Origin: Alphaproteobacteria bacterium
GTDB taxonomy: Bacteria > Pseudomonadota > Alphaproteobacteria > Elsterales > Elsteraceae
Direction: 5' to 3'
Assembly (NCBI GenBank): GCA_004292755.1
Contig: RDXE01000026.1
Span: 62,001-126,000, forward strand
DNA length: 64,000 nucleotides
The notes below the pieces were generated by a model, which saw only the letters and a list, made by a program, of their open reading frames with translations, ran no database searches and was not told the DNA's origin. Both the position numbers and the translations under genes were made by a program. Shown here piece by piece: positions 53,171 through 61,922 of this stretch (position 1 is the first letter of the stretch; each line of letters starts with the position of its first letter).

Positions 53171-54010
53171 ATGCAGGTGTATCACGAGCTGATCGAGCGC
53201 ATTCTGCGCGAAGGGGTGCCCAAGGCGGATCGCACGGGCACCGGCACCCGCGCGGTGTTCGGCCATCAGATGCGCTTCCCGCTGGCCGACAGCTTCCCGT
53301 TGGTCACGACCAAACGCGTCCATTGGAAGTCGGTGCGGGAGGAGTTGCTGTGGTTTGTGCGCGGCAGCACCAGCAACACTGAGTTGCGCGCAGCTGGCGT
53401 TACCATCTGGGACGAGTGGGCCGGCACCGATGGCGACCTGGGCCCGATTTATGGGCGGCAATGGCGGCGCTGGCGCACCTTCCTGCCCGCGGAGGAAACC
53501 GCAAGCGACGGCGCCCCGCTGTTTCGCGAAGGGCCGCCGGTGGACCAGCTGCTGGCCGCCCAGGAAGAATTGCGCCGCAACCCCTCCTCGCGCCGCATCG
53601 TGGTTTCGGCCTGGAATGTTGCCGACTTACCCGACATGGCCCTCCCCCCCTGCCATGCCATGTTCCAGTTCGCTGTGCTGGGTGGACGCTTGCATTGCCA
53701 CTTGCTGCAACGCTCAGCCGATGTGTTCCTGGGCATACCGTTCAACATCGCGTCCTACGCGCTGCTGACCCGAATGATGGCGCAGGCAACCGGCCACGCG
53801 CCGGGGGACTTGGTCCACACCTTGGTGGATGCCCACCTCTACGACAACCATGTCACCCAGGCTGAAACGTTGTTGAGCCGCGCCCCCCGCCCTGCCCCGC
53901 AACTGGTGCTAAACCCAGCTGTGCGGGACATCACCGCGTTCACCAGCGCCGACATCGACTTGGTCGGCTACGACCCGCATCCCGCAATTCCAGCCCCGGT
54001 GGCGGTGTAG
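53171..54010 (+). CDS. thyA: Thymidylate synthase
   Basis: A 279-residue Thy[19 protein letters not shown] near residue 21, the catalytic Cys161 in [11 protein letters not shown], and [20 protein letters not shown]. It makes dTMP from dUMP with methylene-THF. A GGGGGA site precedes the ATG. Its stop is directly before folA, whose product regenerates tetrahydrofolate, so thyA-folA-mazG form a nucleotide-pool operon. Confidence 0.97.
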   Translation: MQVYHELIERILREGVPKADRTGTGTRAVFGHQMRFPLADSFPLVTTKRVHWKSVREELLWFVRGSTSNTELRAAGVTIWDEWAGTDGDLGPIYGRQWRRWRTFLPAEETASDGAPLFREGPPVDQLLAAQEELRRNPSSRRIVVSAWNVADLPDMALPPCHAMFQFAVLGGRLHCHLLQRSADVFLGIPFNIASYALLTRMMAQATGHAPGDLVHTLVDAHLYDNHVTQAETLLSRAPRPAPQLVLNPAVRDITAFTSADIDLVGYDPHPAIPAPVAV

Positions 54011-54012
54011 TG

Positions 54013-54516
54013 ATGCCGGAGCGCGTGCTGATCGCTGCTGTCGCCCGCAATGGGGCGATTGGCTGGCAGGGTGGTTTGCCCTGGCGGTCACGCGCGGACC
54101 TGAAGCGGTTCAAGGCGCGCACCCTCGGCCATCCGCTGATCCTGGGGCGCACCACCTTTGAAGGCCTGCCCGGCCCCTTGCCAGGACGAGCCGTCATTGT
54201 CCTAACCCGGCGCCCGCTCCTGGTGCCCGAGGGGGTCCACACCGTGACCAGTCTCGCCGCCGCCCTGGCCCTGGCCACCCAGCTTGACCCGGAGGGACCC
54301 CACTTCGTCGGCGGCGGGGCAGCGGTTTATCAACTGGCGCTGACCCACCAAGCCGTCGATACCCTCGACATCACAGAAGTGGATGTGACGCCCGAGGCCG
54401 ATGCTTGGCTCCCACCTCCCGATCCCACGCGCTGGCAGGTGGTGGAGGATAGTGGTTGGTATGATCCCGCCGATGGCGGGCCACGGCTGCGTCACCTCGC
54501 CTACCGATCTGCATAA
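54013..54516 (+). CDS. folA: Dihydrofolate reductase
   Basis: The protein of 167 residues begins VLIAAVARNGAIGWQGGLPWRSRADLKRFK, the conserved DHFR N-terminus with the Trp and acidic/nucleotide loops, then RTTFEGL and FVGGGAAVYQLAL near residue 98. It reduces dihydrofolate produced by ThyA. The ATG lies three bases after the thyA stop; a GTG at 54010 is an alternative. Confidence 0.95.
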   Translation: MPERVLIAAVARNGAIGWQGGLPWRSRADLKRFKARTLGHPLILGRTTFEGLPGPLPGRAVIVLTRRPLLVPEGVHTVTSLAAALALATQLDPEGPHFVGGGAAVYQLALTHQAVDTLDITEVDVTPEADAWLPPPDPTRWQVVEDSGWYDPADGGPRLRHLAYRSA

Positions 54517-54527
54517 GGACCAAGCCG

Positions 54528-55046
54528 ATGGATACCGACACCTACTTGCGCGAGTCTGCCCGCACTGCCTCCACCCTGTTCCGCACCGATGTCGTCTCGG
54601 TCGCCACGCTGAAACAGACGCTGGAAGACGCGATCACCCTGGGCCAGCGGGTCGATCAGGTGAAAAAGGGCTTGTTCTATGGCAAGCCGGTGAAGGACCC
54701 CACCCTCACGGGTGGTGCTGTCGGTGAACCATCGGGCACTGTGCCACCCGACTTGCTGCACGCAGCCCTCGGTATCTACACCGAAGCCGTGGAACTGATG
54801 CAGGCACTGCTGGCTGGTCTGGATGGCGCCCCCCTCGACCGCGCCAATCTGCTGGAGGAACTGGGCGACATCGAATGGTTCATGGCGCTGGCCTATCGCA
54901 CGCTAGAGGCGAGGCCGGAAGCAGTGCGGCAGGTCAACATCGACAAACTGCGCAAGCGCTTCCCCGACCGCTTCACCGAAGCCCAAGCCATCGACAAGGA
55001 CATCGCAGCCGAGCGCGACCTGCTAGACCGCGCCATCAGCGGCTGA
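54528..55046 (+). CDS. MazG-like nucleoside triphosphate pyrophosphohydrolase
   Basis: A 172-residue all-alpha NTP pyrophosphohydrolase. ELMQALLAGLD and LLEELGDIEWFMALAYRTL (the EExxD metal site) precede NIDKLRKRFPDRFTEAQA, as in the short MazG-like family. It hydrolyses non-canonical or excess (d)NTPs. It is 11 bases downstream of folA, completing a thymidylate/nucleotide-sanitation operon. Confidence 0.85.
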   Translation: MDTDTYLRESARTASTLFRTDVVSVATLKQTLEDAITLGQRVDQVKKGLFYGKPVKDPTLTGGAVGEPSGTVPPDLLHAALGIYTEAVELMQALLAGLDGAPLDRANLLEELGDIEWFMALAYRTLEARPEAVRQVNIDKLRKRFPDRFTEAQAIDKDIAAERDLLDRAISG

Positions 55047-55114
55047 CGCGCTTGCTCTTCTGCACCATCACGCCCACATGAACCTGTCTTGGGATGATGA
55101 AGGAGCATGCAGCC

Positions 55115-56005
55115 ATGGCAGTGGGGACCCGCCTCGACCACGTGGGCTTGATCGCTGTCGGCGGGGCTGATGCCCGTCCGTTTCTGCAGGGGCTGGTCTC
55201 CAGCGATGTCGTCGGGCTGTCGCCGACCCGTGCTGGCTATGCTGCGCTGTTGAGCGCCCAGGGTCGCTACCTGCACGATTTTCTAATGGTCGAGTACGGT
55301 GGCGTCCTGCTGCTGATGTGCGAAGCCGCGCGGCGCGAGGACCTGCTGAAGCGCCTCAAGCTTTATCGCCTGCGCTCCAAGGTGACGCTGGAGGACTGGA
55401 CCGGGCGGCTGGAGGTGATGCGGGTATGGGGGGACGGTGCGGCGCAGCTGCTGAGCCTGGATGGTGCCACCCGCGGCACCGCACGGCCCCTGCTGGGTGG
55501 GGCAGCGCTGATCGACCCACGGCTGGAAGAGTTGGGGGTGGTGCTGATCGGTGAAGCAGCGACCCTGGCGATGATGACCCACGGGGCCAGCCCCGCGGAG
55601 GATGGCGCGTGGGAGCGTCACCGCCTGCAATTGGGAATTCCAGACGGCAGCCGTGATCTGGAAGTGGATCGCGCCTTGCTGTTGGAGAATGGATTCGATG
55701 AGCTGAACGGCATCGATTGGAAGAAAGGCTGCTATGTCGGCCAGGAACTGACTGCCCGCACCAAGTATCGCGGGCTGGTGAAGAAGCGTCTGCTGCCGGT
55801 TATCATCGACGGTACCGCCCCAGAACCCGGTACCCCGCTGCTCGTGCAGGGGAAGGAGGCCGGGGAGATGCGCTCTGCTCAGGCTGACCTTGGGCTGGCC
55901 TTGGTTCGCCTGGAGTATCTGGGTCAGGTGTTAAGCACGCAGAGTGCCACCCTCACCCCGCGTCCGGCACCCTGGATGCAGATACCGCAGGCAGACGCCG
56001 GTTAA
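55115..56005 (+). CDS. ygfZ: YgfZ/GcvT-like folate-binding protein
   Basis: I choose ATG 55115, which has AAGGAG nine bases upstream, giving 296 residues. The diagnostic motif is KGCYVGQELTARTKYRG (around residue 205), the YgfZ signature with its redox-active Cys. GARPFLQGLVSSDVVGL-like ADARPFLQGLVSSDV is at the start. YgfZ uses a folate for the assembly of iron-sulfur clusters in proteins such as MiaB. It lies after the nucleotide operon with a 68-bp gap, so it may have its own promoter. Confidence 0.9.
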   Translation: MAVGTRLDHVGLIAVGGADARPFLQGLVSSDVVGLSPTRAGYAALLSAQGRYLHDFLMVEYGGVLLLMCEAARREDLLKRLKLYRLRSKVTLEDWTGRLEVMRVWGDGAAQLLSLDGATRGTARPLLGGAALIDPRLEELGVVLIGEAATLAMMTHGASPAEDGAWERHRLQLGIPDGSRDLEVDRALLLENGFDELNGIDWKKGCYVGQELTARTKYRGLVKKRLLPVIIDGTAPEPGTPLLVQGKEAGEMRSAQADLGLALVRLEYLGQVLSTQSATLTPRPAPWMQIPQADAG

Positions 56006-56166
56006 AGCGGTTTTTCCCCCTGGACAAGCGCTGTGCCTGCGTCAATGTGGATTAGGGTCTCGCAACTGATCGCCATGCCAGCGTGACCAACCACGAAGGT
56101 CGGCTCATCGCCTATGGGCAGGCTATAACAATGGCATGGCGTTGTCCTCGGGGGAGGAAATTGACC

Positions 56167-57300
56167 ATGTCGGATCACGATCAGAAGTCGACCACCAATA
56201 ATCGTCGGCGTTTCTTGAAGACCGCTGGTGTTGGCACTGTTGCCGCGGCTTCTGCCGTCGCCATGCCAAACGTCAGCCGGGCGCAAACTGTGGTTTGGCG
56301 GTTTCAATCGACTTGGCCGCAGCGCGACATCTTCCATGAATTCGCGCAAGACTATGTCCGCCGGGTCAATGAGATGTCCGGTGGCCGCATGCGGTTGGAT
56401 TTGTTGGCGGCGGGCGCCGTGGTCGGTGCGTTCCAATTGATCGATGCCGTGAGCGCTGGCGCGCTGGATGGCGGCCACGGTGTGGCAGCCTATTGGTATG
56501 GCAAGAACAAGGCCGCATCGTTGTTCGGCACGGCAGCGCCGTTTGGCTGGACAGCCAACGAGTTGCTCGGTTGGATCCACTATGGTGGCGGTCAGGCGCT
56601 GTATGACGAGCTGATGCGCACCGTGCTGCGCATGAACACCCAGTCGTTCTTCTACGGCCCAATGCCAACCCAGCCGCTGGGCTGGTTCCGGCGCGAAGTC
56701 AGCCAGGCCGAACAGATGCGCGGCCTGCGCTATCGCACCGTGGGTTTGGCGGCTGACCTCTACCAAGCCATGGGCGTGGCCGTCACCATCATCCCCGGTG
56801 GCGAGATTGTGCCAGCGATGGATCGCGGCTTGATCGATGCGGCTGAGTTCAACAACCCGTCGTCCGACCGTGTGCTTGGTTTCCCGGACGTGTCCAAACT
56901 GTACTACCTGCAAAGCTATCACCAGGCCCTGGAATGCTTTGAGGTGATGTTCAATCGGACCAAGTTTGACGCTCTGCCAGCCGAGTTGAAGTCGATCCTA
57001 CGCTATGCAGCGGAGGCCAGCTCGTCCGACATGGCGTGGAAGGCGATGGATCGCTACTCCAAGGACTTGACTGAGATGCGGGAACGTCAAGGGGTCCGCA
57101 CGGTCAAAACCAGTGACGCGATCCTGCAGTCCCAGTTGCGGGCCTGGGACACGGTGATCAACAACCTGTCGCAAGACGCGTTTTTCAAGCGCGTGGTGGA
57201 TAGCCAGCGGGCTTGGTCGCAGCGCGTGGTTGGCTTCCGGCACGAATATGAAGTCTCGTCTGAGACTGCCTACGCCCATTTCTTCCCGCGTCGCGGCTAG
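56167..57300 (+). CDS. TRAP transporter DctP-type substrate-binding protein
   Basis: A 377-residue binding protein with a twin-arginine signal (RRRFLKTAGVGTVAAASAVA). The start at 56167 follows GGGGGAGGAAA. FQSTWPQRDIFHEFAQDYVRRVNEMSGGRMRLDLLAAGAVV and GGHGVAAYWYGKNKAASLFGTAAPFGW correspond to the TakP/SmoM branch of DctP proteins, which bind 2-oxoacids or polyols. It belongs with the DctQ and DctM genes downstream; a hydratase of aromatic catabolism closes the operon, hinting at a 2-oxo or hydroxy acid ligand. Confidence 0.88.
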   Translation: MSDHDQKSTTNNRRRFLKTAGVGTVAAASAVAMPNVSRAQTVVWRFQSTWPQRDIFHEFAQDYVRRVNEMSGGRMRLDLLAAGAVVGAFQLIDAVSAGALDGGHGVAAYWYGKNKAASLFGTAAPFGWTANELLGWIHYGGGQALYDELMRTVLRMNTQSFFYGPMPTQPLGWFRREVSQAEQMRGLRYRTVGLAADLYQAMGVAVTIIPGGEIVPAMDRGLIDAAEFNNPSSDRVLGFPDVSKLYYLQSYHQALECFEVMFNRTKFDALPAELKSILRYAAEASSSDMAWKAMDRYSKDLTEMRERQGVRTVKTSDAILQSQLRAWDTVINNLSQDAFFKRVVDSQRAWSQRVVGFRHEYEVSSETAYAHFFPRRG

Positions 57301-57460
57301 TTTGGTCGTCTGACCTCTGCCAGGCCGGTGCGGTGATACCGAAGCATCGGCCTGGCAGCTGTTCGCCCGCAGGTTCCAATCGCGGGCTGATCTCACTGTT
57401 CGCCGCACACCCCTCTGCCTCACCAGATCGGGCGGTGCGTCCGCGGATTGGGAGCCTCCC

Positions 57461-58066
57461 ATGCAGGCAGTCTTGCTGTGGGTCGATCGCATCAACACAT
57501 GGATCGGCCAAGCCTTCGCGTGGAGCATCATCGCGCTCACGCTGGTGGTCAGTTATGAAATCGTCATGCGGACCTTGTTCCGCGCACCGACTGGATGGGC
57601 GTTTGACTGGAGCTACATTCTGTATGGCACCCTGTTCATGATGGCAGGTGCTTACACATTGGCCCGCAACGGCCATGTCCGTGGCGATTTCTTATATCGG
57701 AACTTCCCCATCAAGGTTCAAGCAGCGTTGGATATGCTGCTGTACTTTTTGTTCTTTTTCCCTGGCATCCTGGCCTTCATGTATTTTGGGTACAAATTTG
57801 CCCATCTATCCTGGCTGATCAATGAACGCTCCATGTTCAGCCCAAGCGGTCCGCTGCTCTGGCCGTTCAAGGCGTTGATTCCCTTAGCTGGTGCGACGCT
57901 GCTGGCGCAAGGCATTGCGGAAGTGGTGCGCTGCGCGATCACCATTCGAACCGGTGTCTGGCCCGAGCGCCTGCATGACGTCGAAGAGACGGAGAAACTG
58001 ATTCTAGAACAGGCGCAAGCCCAGGCGGAAGCTGACGCACGTGCGGCCAGAGGGGTGTCCCAATGA
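57461..58066 (+). CDS. dctQ: TRAP transporter small permease (DctQ)
   Basis: The product (201 residues) has four hydrophobic helices, including IALTLVVSYEIVMRTLFRAPTGWAFDWS and GTLFMMAGAYTLARNGHVRGDFL, the standard DctQ pattern. It has a GGGAG site at ATG 57461. It overlaps the dctM start by ATGA. Confidence 0.88.
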   Translation: MQAVLLWVDRINTWIGQAFAWSIIALTLVVSYEIVMRTLFRAPTGWAFDWSYILYGTLFMMAGAYTLARNGHVRGDFLYRNFPIKVQAALDMLLYFLFFFPGILAFMYFGYKFAHLSWLINERSMFSPSGPLLWPFKALIPLAGATLLAQGIAEVVRCAITIRTGVWPERLHDVEETEKLILEQAQAQAEADARAARGVSQ

Positions 58067-59382
58067 CTGATCCAATCCTTGGCCTCTTGATGCTAGGCCT
58101 GTTTTTGTTCTTCATTCTGCTGGGCTTTCCAATTGCCTTCACCTTGATGGCAATGGGGCTTGGCTTTGGCTATCTTGGCATGGGCAACATGGTTTTTGAC
58201 CTGTTGGTGCAGCGCACCTACGGTACCATGACCAACGACGTGCTGATCTCCGTGCCTCTGTTCGTGTTCATGGGCTACATCATTGAGCGGGCGAACATCC
58301 TGGATCGGCTGTTTCGCTCGCTACAATTGGCCTCCAACGCCATTCCCGGATCGCTCGCAGTGGCAACGCTGTTCACTTGCACGCTGTTCGCCACAGCAAC
58401 CGGGATCGTGGGCGCTGTTGTCACCTTGATGGGGCTGCTGGCGTTTCCGGCGATGTTGCGGGCGGGCTATGACCCGCGGCTCTCGGCTGGTGTCGTGTGT
58501 GCGGGCGGGTGCCTTGGCATCCTGATCCCACCGTCGATCATGTTGATCTTGTACGGTGCAACGGCTGGGGTCTCGGTCGTGCGCCTGTACGCGGCTGCCT
58601 TTCTGCCTGGGTTGATGTTGGCTGGCAGCTATGTTGCCTATGTGGTCATCCGCGCGATGCTGCGCCCGCATGAGGCGCCGAAGCTGCCCCCAGCCGATCC
58701 ACCGATACCGACGCTGCACATCGTGAAGGAACTGGTGGTCTCCTTCGTGCCGCTGGCCTCACTGATCATGCTGGTGCTGGGGGCAATTCTCGCCGGTTGG
58801 GCCTTGCCGTCGGAAGCCGCCGCCTTGGGCTCGCTTGGCTCGGTGATCCTGGCCGTAGCCTACCGCTCCATGAGCATCACCAAACTGAAGGAGAGCGTGT
58901 TCCTGACTGCCCGCACCTCAGCCATGGTGTGCTGGCTGTTCGTCGGCTCTAACCTGTTCTCGGCTGTGTTCGGCTTCCTGGGTGGCCAGCAATTGGTGGA
59001 ACAGTTTGTGCTGAGCCTGAACCTGTCGCCGTTTATGTTCATGGTGTTAGCTCAGGCCATCATCTTTGTGCTGGGCTGGCCGCTCGAGTGGACTGAGATC
59101 ATCATCATCTTCGTGCCAATCTTCCTGCCACTGTTGGATGATTTTGGCATCAATCCGATCTTTTTCGGTGTGATGATCGCCCTCAATCTGCAAACTTCGT
59201 TCCTCTCCCCACCGGTTGCGATGGCCACCTTTTACTTAAAAGGTGTCGCACCGAAGCACATCAGGCTGGAGCAGATTTTTGCCGGTGTCATGCCGCACAT
59301 TTACATCGTGGTTGGCTGCATGATCCTGTTGTATCTGTTTCCCGGAATCGCCCTCTGGCTGCCGGAGCAACTCTATCGATGA
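58063..59382 (+). CDS. dctM: TRAP transporter large permease (DctM)
   Basis: A 439-residue, 12-helix permease. It begins LLMLGLFLFFILLGFPIAFTLM and has VPLFVFMGYIIERANILDRLF, GVVCAGGCLGILIPPSIMLILYGATAGVSV and NLQTSFLSPPVAMATFYLKGVAP, all typical of DctM. It starts within the dctQ stop (ATGA) and overlaps the hydratase gene by ATGA. Confidence 0.92.
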   Translation: MTDPILGLLMLGLFLFFILLGFPIAFTLMAMGLGFGYLGMGNMVFDLLVQRTYGTMTNDVLISVPLFVFMGYIIERANILDRLFRSLQLASNAIPGSLAVATLFTCTLFATATGIVGAVVTLMGLLAFPAMLRAGYDPRLSAGVVCAGGCLGILIPPSIMLILYGATAGVSVVRLYAAAFLPGLMLAGSYVAYVVIRAMLRPHEAPKLPPADPPIPTLHIVKELVVSFVPLASLIMLVLGAILAGWALPSEAAALGSLGSVILAVAYRSMSITKLKESVFLTARTSAMVCWLFVGSNLFSAVFGFLGGQQLVEQFVLSLNLSPFMFMVLAQAIIFVLGWPLEWTEIIIIFVPIFLPLLDDFGINPIFFGVMIALNLQTSFLSPPVAMATFYLKGVAPKHIRLEQIFAGVMPHIYIVVGCMILLYLFPGIALWLPEQLYR

Positions 59383-60158
59383 CCCGCCCGTCTCGCTTCA
59401 CCCGCGCGGTTGACCTGTTGGTCGATGCGTTTGAAACCGGCGCACCGCTGGCACCACTGCCAGAGGACATGCGTCCGCAAACCCCGGCCGAGGGCTACCG
59501 CATCCAGGAGATGCTGGCGGAGCGATTGGGCTATGGCATCGTCGGCTGGAAGATCGGCGCCACCAATCCCGGTGCGCGCAAGATGTTCAAGACGCGCTCC
59601 CCCTTCGCCTCGCGCCTGTTCAAAACCCGCCTGATGGATAGCGGCGCGAGCCTGCCCGGCGCTGCCATGCGCATGCGTGGCATCGAGAGTGAGTTCTGTT
59701 TGATCCTTGCCAGCAGCCTGCCGCCGCGGGCCAACGCCTATAGCGCAGCAGAGGTGATGGCGGCGATCGGCGGCGTGCGGGCAGCCTTTGAAGTGGTGGA
59801 GCCGCGCTGGACCGATTGGCTGGCTGCTGGCATCGCGAGTGTGATTGCCGACATGGGTGGCAACGGCCAAGTGGTGCTGGGTGACGGTGTCGACGGGCTG
59901 CCGAAGACCGACTTGTCGGAATGCTTGGTTGAGTTTGAGGTCAATGGCGACAGCAAGGCCCGCGGTGCTGGCATCGCGACCGAAGGCAGCCCAGTCAACG
60001 CCTTGCTGTGGCTCGCCAACAAGGTGCGCACCGGCCCAGGGCTGGAAGCTGGACAGATCATTATGACCGGCAGTTGCACCGGCCTGTTCAAAGCCGCCCC
60101 GGGTGATCGCCTGCGTGCCCGTTTCGAGGGGTTGGGAGAGGTAGCCCTTACCCTCTAG
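59379..60158 (+). CDS. 2-keto-4-pentenoate hydratase-like protein
   Basis: A 259-residue protein of the FAH/hydratase family: TPAEGYRIQEMLAERLGYGIVGWKIGATNPGARKMF near residue 31, IESEFCLILASSLPP and GGVRAAFEVVEPRW, as in 2-oxopent-4-enoate hydratases (MhpD). It hydrates 2-oxo-4-enoic acids from meta-cleavage pathways; family members with decarboxylase roles are also known. The ATGA overlap ties it to the DctPQM genes, suggesting the transporter imports a related organic acid. Full catalytic residues cannot be confirmed by eye. Confidence 0.82.
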   Translation: MTRPSRFTRAVDLLVDAFETGAPLAPLPEDMRPQTPAEGYRIQEMLAERLGYGIVGWKIGATNPGARKMFKTRSPFASRLFKTRLMDSGASLPGAAMRMRGIESEFCLILASSLPPRANAYSAAEVMAAIGGVRAAFEVVEPRWTDWLAAGIASVIADMGGNGQVVLGDGVDGLPKTDLSECLVEFEVNGDSKARGAGIATEGSPVNALLWLANKVRTGPGLEAGQIIMTGSCTGLFKAAPGDRLRARFEGLGEVALTL

Positions 60159-60186
60159 GGTCTGGTAACTGGTGATGATCTTCGCT

Positions 60187-60204
60187 AGAAGAGGGTACTC
60201 TTCT
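60187..60204. other. Hairpin between hydratase and secreted protein gene
   Basis: AGAAGAG and CTCTTCT are exact complements around GGTA. It is 28 bases after the hydratase stop and 15 bases before the next gene's start; it may act as a leader hairpin or weak stop. Confidence 0.4.
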
Positions 60205-60218
60205 GGCGGAGGTCTCTC

Positions 60219-60836
60219 ATGGGTGTTACCTGCTCGGGTTGGCAGCTGCTCGCGTGTCTTGGCACGGTTCTGTTGGCCGTCACCTGCACCGCCCGCCCTA
60301 GTCACGCGCAGGATTGGTGGGCGATCCCCCCTGCCGAGTCACGGCTGGTGTTTGGAGAGGGAAAGCCATTTACGGGGGCCTGGACCTTCTCTGGAACTGG
60401 CAGCGGGCCTATGCTCTGCCGAACTGATCTAGACGAGGCTATTGTTCAGACCAATGGGTGGATCGGTCGGATGGTTGTGCATTCAACCTCTGAGCGCTGC
60501 TATTACAGCGGGATGTCTGGGGTGATAGCCACCACTGAGGGGTGGCCTGAGTTCCGAGGTCAGACGCTCCAGCCTGACGCCAGTGGATCCTACTCCCAGG
60601 GAGTGACCGGAGGTCGCTGGATGCGCTTCCAAGCCCAATTTCGCGGGCGGCAGGCCACTTGTTTCTCTTGGCAGACTTCGGGTCAGCGTGTGCGCGGATC
60701 CGGCTTCGTGTGTGCGCCGCCTGGACTAGTCGTCACCGGCCTCGTCGGCGCCGATATTGCCCGCCGCGCCGGTCGCGTGGACGATCTTCTCCCGGAGGTA
60801 ACCAGCCCGCTACCAGGTTCAGTCGCCCAGCGCTGA
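60219..60836 (+). CDS. Secreted uncharacterised protein
   Basis: A 205-residue protein with a signal peptide (GWQLLACLGTVLLAVTC, cleaved near SHAQ). The mature protein is Gly/Trp/Ser-rich with four or more cysteines, TFSGTGSGPMLCRTDLDE and GVTGGRWMRFQAQFRGRQATCFSWQTS, possibly a small beta-rich periplasmic domain stabilised by disulfides. I recognise no family. It follows a short hairpin; whether it is part of the TRAP operon is unclear. Confidence 0.6.
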   Translation: MGVTCSGWQLLACLGTVLLAVTCTARPSHAQDWWAIPPAESRLVFGEGKPFTGAWTFSGTGSGPMLCRTDLDEAIVQTNGWIGRMVVHSTSERCYYSGMSGVIATTEGWPEFRGQTLQPDASGSYSQGVTGGRWMRFQAQFRGRQATCFSWQTSGQRVRGSGFVCAPPGLVVTGLVGADIARRAGRVDDLLPEVTSPLPGSVAQR

Positions 60837-61174
60837 GCCCGCCGCTGACACCGAATGTTCAGGCTTAACGTGATCGCGGCGAGCCGTGAACTACTGCCCA
60901 CCACTTAAACGAGTAGCATAAGCAAGATAAAAACCTTTTTAGTGCCGTAAAGTGGAGAAGGTATGATTTTTTGCAGGGGCAAAACCATACTCTGTCTCTG
61001 ACATGGCCAACCTGAACTCTGCCGTCCAGTTCAGTGAGTCAAGCCGCGACGACGACGGCCTGGAGCGGCAGCCCGTGGCCGCACCCTTCAGGCTTGACAG
61101 CCCCATGCGGCGCTCATACCTTCCGCGCCTCTTGACCGACCCAGACCAAGCGGCGTGATCCGCGGAGTTGTGTG
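60837..61174. other. 338-bp gap upstream of rpmJ
   Basis: No supported gene. A stem-loop can form at 60961-60990 (GTATG with CATAC, then TTTT/AAAA and GC/GC with mismatches). The strong rpmJ promoter lies at 61094-61122. An open frame at 61003-61158 (51 codons) crosses this promoter and lacks a ribosome site, so I do not annotate it. Confidence 0.5.
61094..61122 (+). promoter_or_regulatory. Sigma-70-type promoter for rpmJ
   Basis: TTGACA (61094-61099), a 17-bp spacer and TACCTT (61117-61122). The start codon of rpmJ is about 50 bases downstream. Confidence 0.75.
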
Positions 61175-61300
61175 ATGAAGATCGTCAATTCCCTTAAGAC
61201 CATGAAGACGCGCCACAAGGCGTGCCGGATCGTGCGCCGCAAGGGCCGCGTCTACGTGATCAACAAGGCCAATCCGCGCTTCAAGGCGCGCCAAGGCTAA
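61175..61300 (+). CDS. rpmJ: 50S ribosomal protein L36 (bL36)
   Basis: The small, basic protein of 41 residues reads [20 protein letters not shown], then [21 protein letters not shown]. It has one cysteine only and lacks the CxxC...H zinc site, so it is the zinc-independent paralogue. GGAG stands seven bases before the ATG. It is monocistronic between its own promoter and a strong terminator. Confidence 0.97.
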   Translation: MKIVNSLKTMKTRHKACRIVRRKGRVYVINKANPRFKARQG

Positions 61301-61327
61301 CCTTAGCCCTGTTGGCTTGACCGACCA

Positions 61328-61359
61328 AACCCCCGGATGGGCAGCCGTCCGGGGGTTTT
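61328..61359. terminator. Bidirectional terminator after rpmJ
   Basis: AACCCCCGGA (61328-61337) and TCCGGGGGTT (61348-61357) pair fully with a 10-base loop, followed by T residues; the reverse strand also ends in an A-rich stretch giving a T-run. It serves rpmJ and the convergent phosphoribosyltransferase gene. Confidence 0.92.
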
Positions 61360-61394
61360 GTCGTGCTGATACCCTCAGCGGTGCAGCTACACGC

Positions 61395-61922
61395 TCACGC
61401 AGGCAGCAGGCGCACCCAGGGATACCGAGCGAGGATCGGCCGGGTCTGGTCATTCTCCCGGATTTGAATGGCAGCCAGCCCCACCACAACGCCCTGGGCA
61501 GCTTCGATCAAGGCGATGGCGGCTGCGATTTGCGCGCCGGTCTGAATCCAATCGTCGAGAATCAGCACACGCTGACCAGGCAAGGGGCGGTCGGTCGCCA
61601 ACTCCAATGCCTTGCTCTCGCCAGTATAGTCGATGAAGCGCCGCTCGGCAGCGGCCACCGGCAGTTTGCCGGGCTTGCGCAGCAGGATCAGCGGCAGACC
61701 GGCTGCCTGGGCATAGGCACCGCCCAGGACAAAGCCCAACGCATCGAGCGCCGCCACGGCGGTCGGTTCAAACGGGGCTGTCAGGCGCACCAAATCCTGG
61801 ATCAGCGCCTGGAACGCGGCTGCATTGGCGAAGATGGGTGTGACGTCTTTGCGTACGGGTCCGCGCGTGCCCTGCTGGATCAGCGCGGCATACACCGGCG
61901 GCTCAGCCACGCCCGTACACAT
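61395..61922 (-). CDS. Phosphoribosyltransferase (Apt-like)
   Basis: A type I phosphoribosyltransferase: the PRPP loop is VLILDDWIQTGAQ (about residue 120), and the N-terminal part has AALDALGFVLGGAYAQAAGLPLILLRKPGKLP, typical of adenine phosphoribosyltransferases. The PRPP loop departs from the usual DDvlaTGGT in having Trp-Ile-Gln. ATG 61922 gives 175 residues; GTG 61910 is an alternative. It overlaps the 3' end of manC by 20 bp. Confidence 0.75.
   Translation of the reverse strand: MCTGVAEPPVYAALIQQGTRGPVRKDVTPIFANAAAFQALIQDLVRLTAPFEPTAVAALDALGFVLGGAYAQAAGLPLILLRKPGKLPVAAAERRFIDYTGESKALELATDRPLPGQRVLILDDWIQTGAQIAAAIALIEAAQGVVVGLAAIQIRENDQTRPILARYPWVRLLPA

Noticed and set aside
59373-60305. 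310-residue minus-strand frame over the hydratase
   Set aside because: It mirrors the hydratase frame and contains no recognisable motifs; the plus-strand gene is coupled to dctM.
60961-60990. Stem-loop upstream of rpmJ as a riboswitch
   Set aside because: The stem is short with mismatches, 104 bases before the promoter, and so cannot be in the rpmJ transcript; no riboswitch consensus.
61003-61158. 51-codon plus-strand frame just before rpmJ
   Set aside because: It contains the -35 and -10 elements of the rpmJ promoter, lacks a ribosome site and has no family resemblance.
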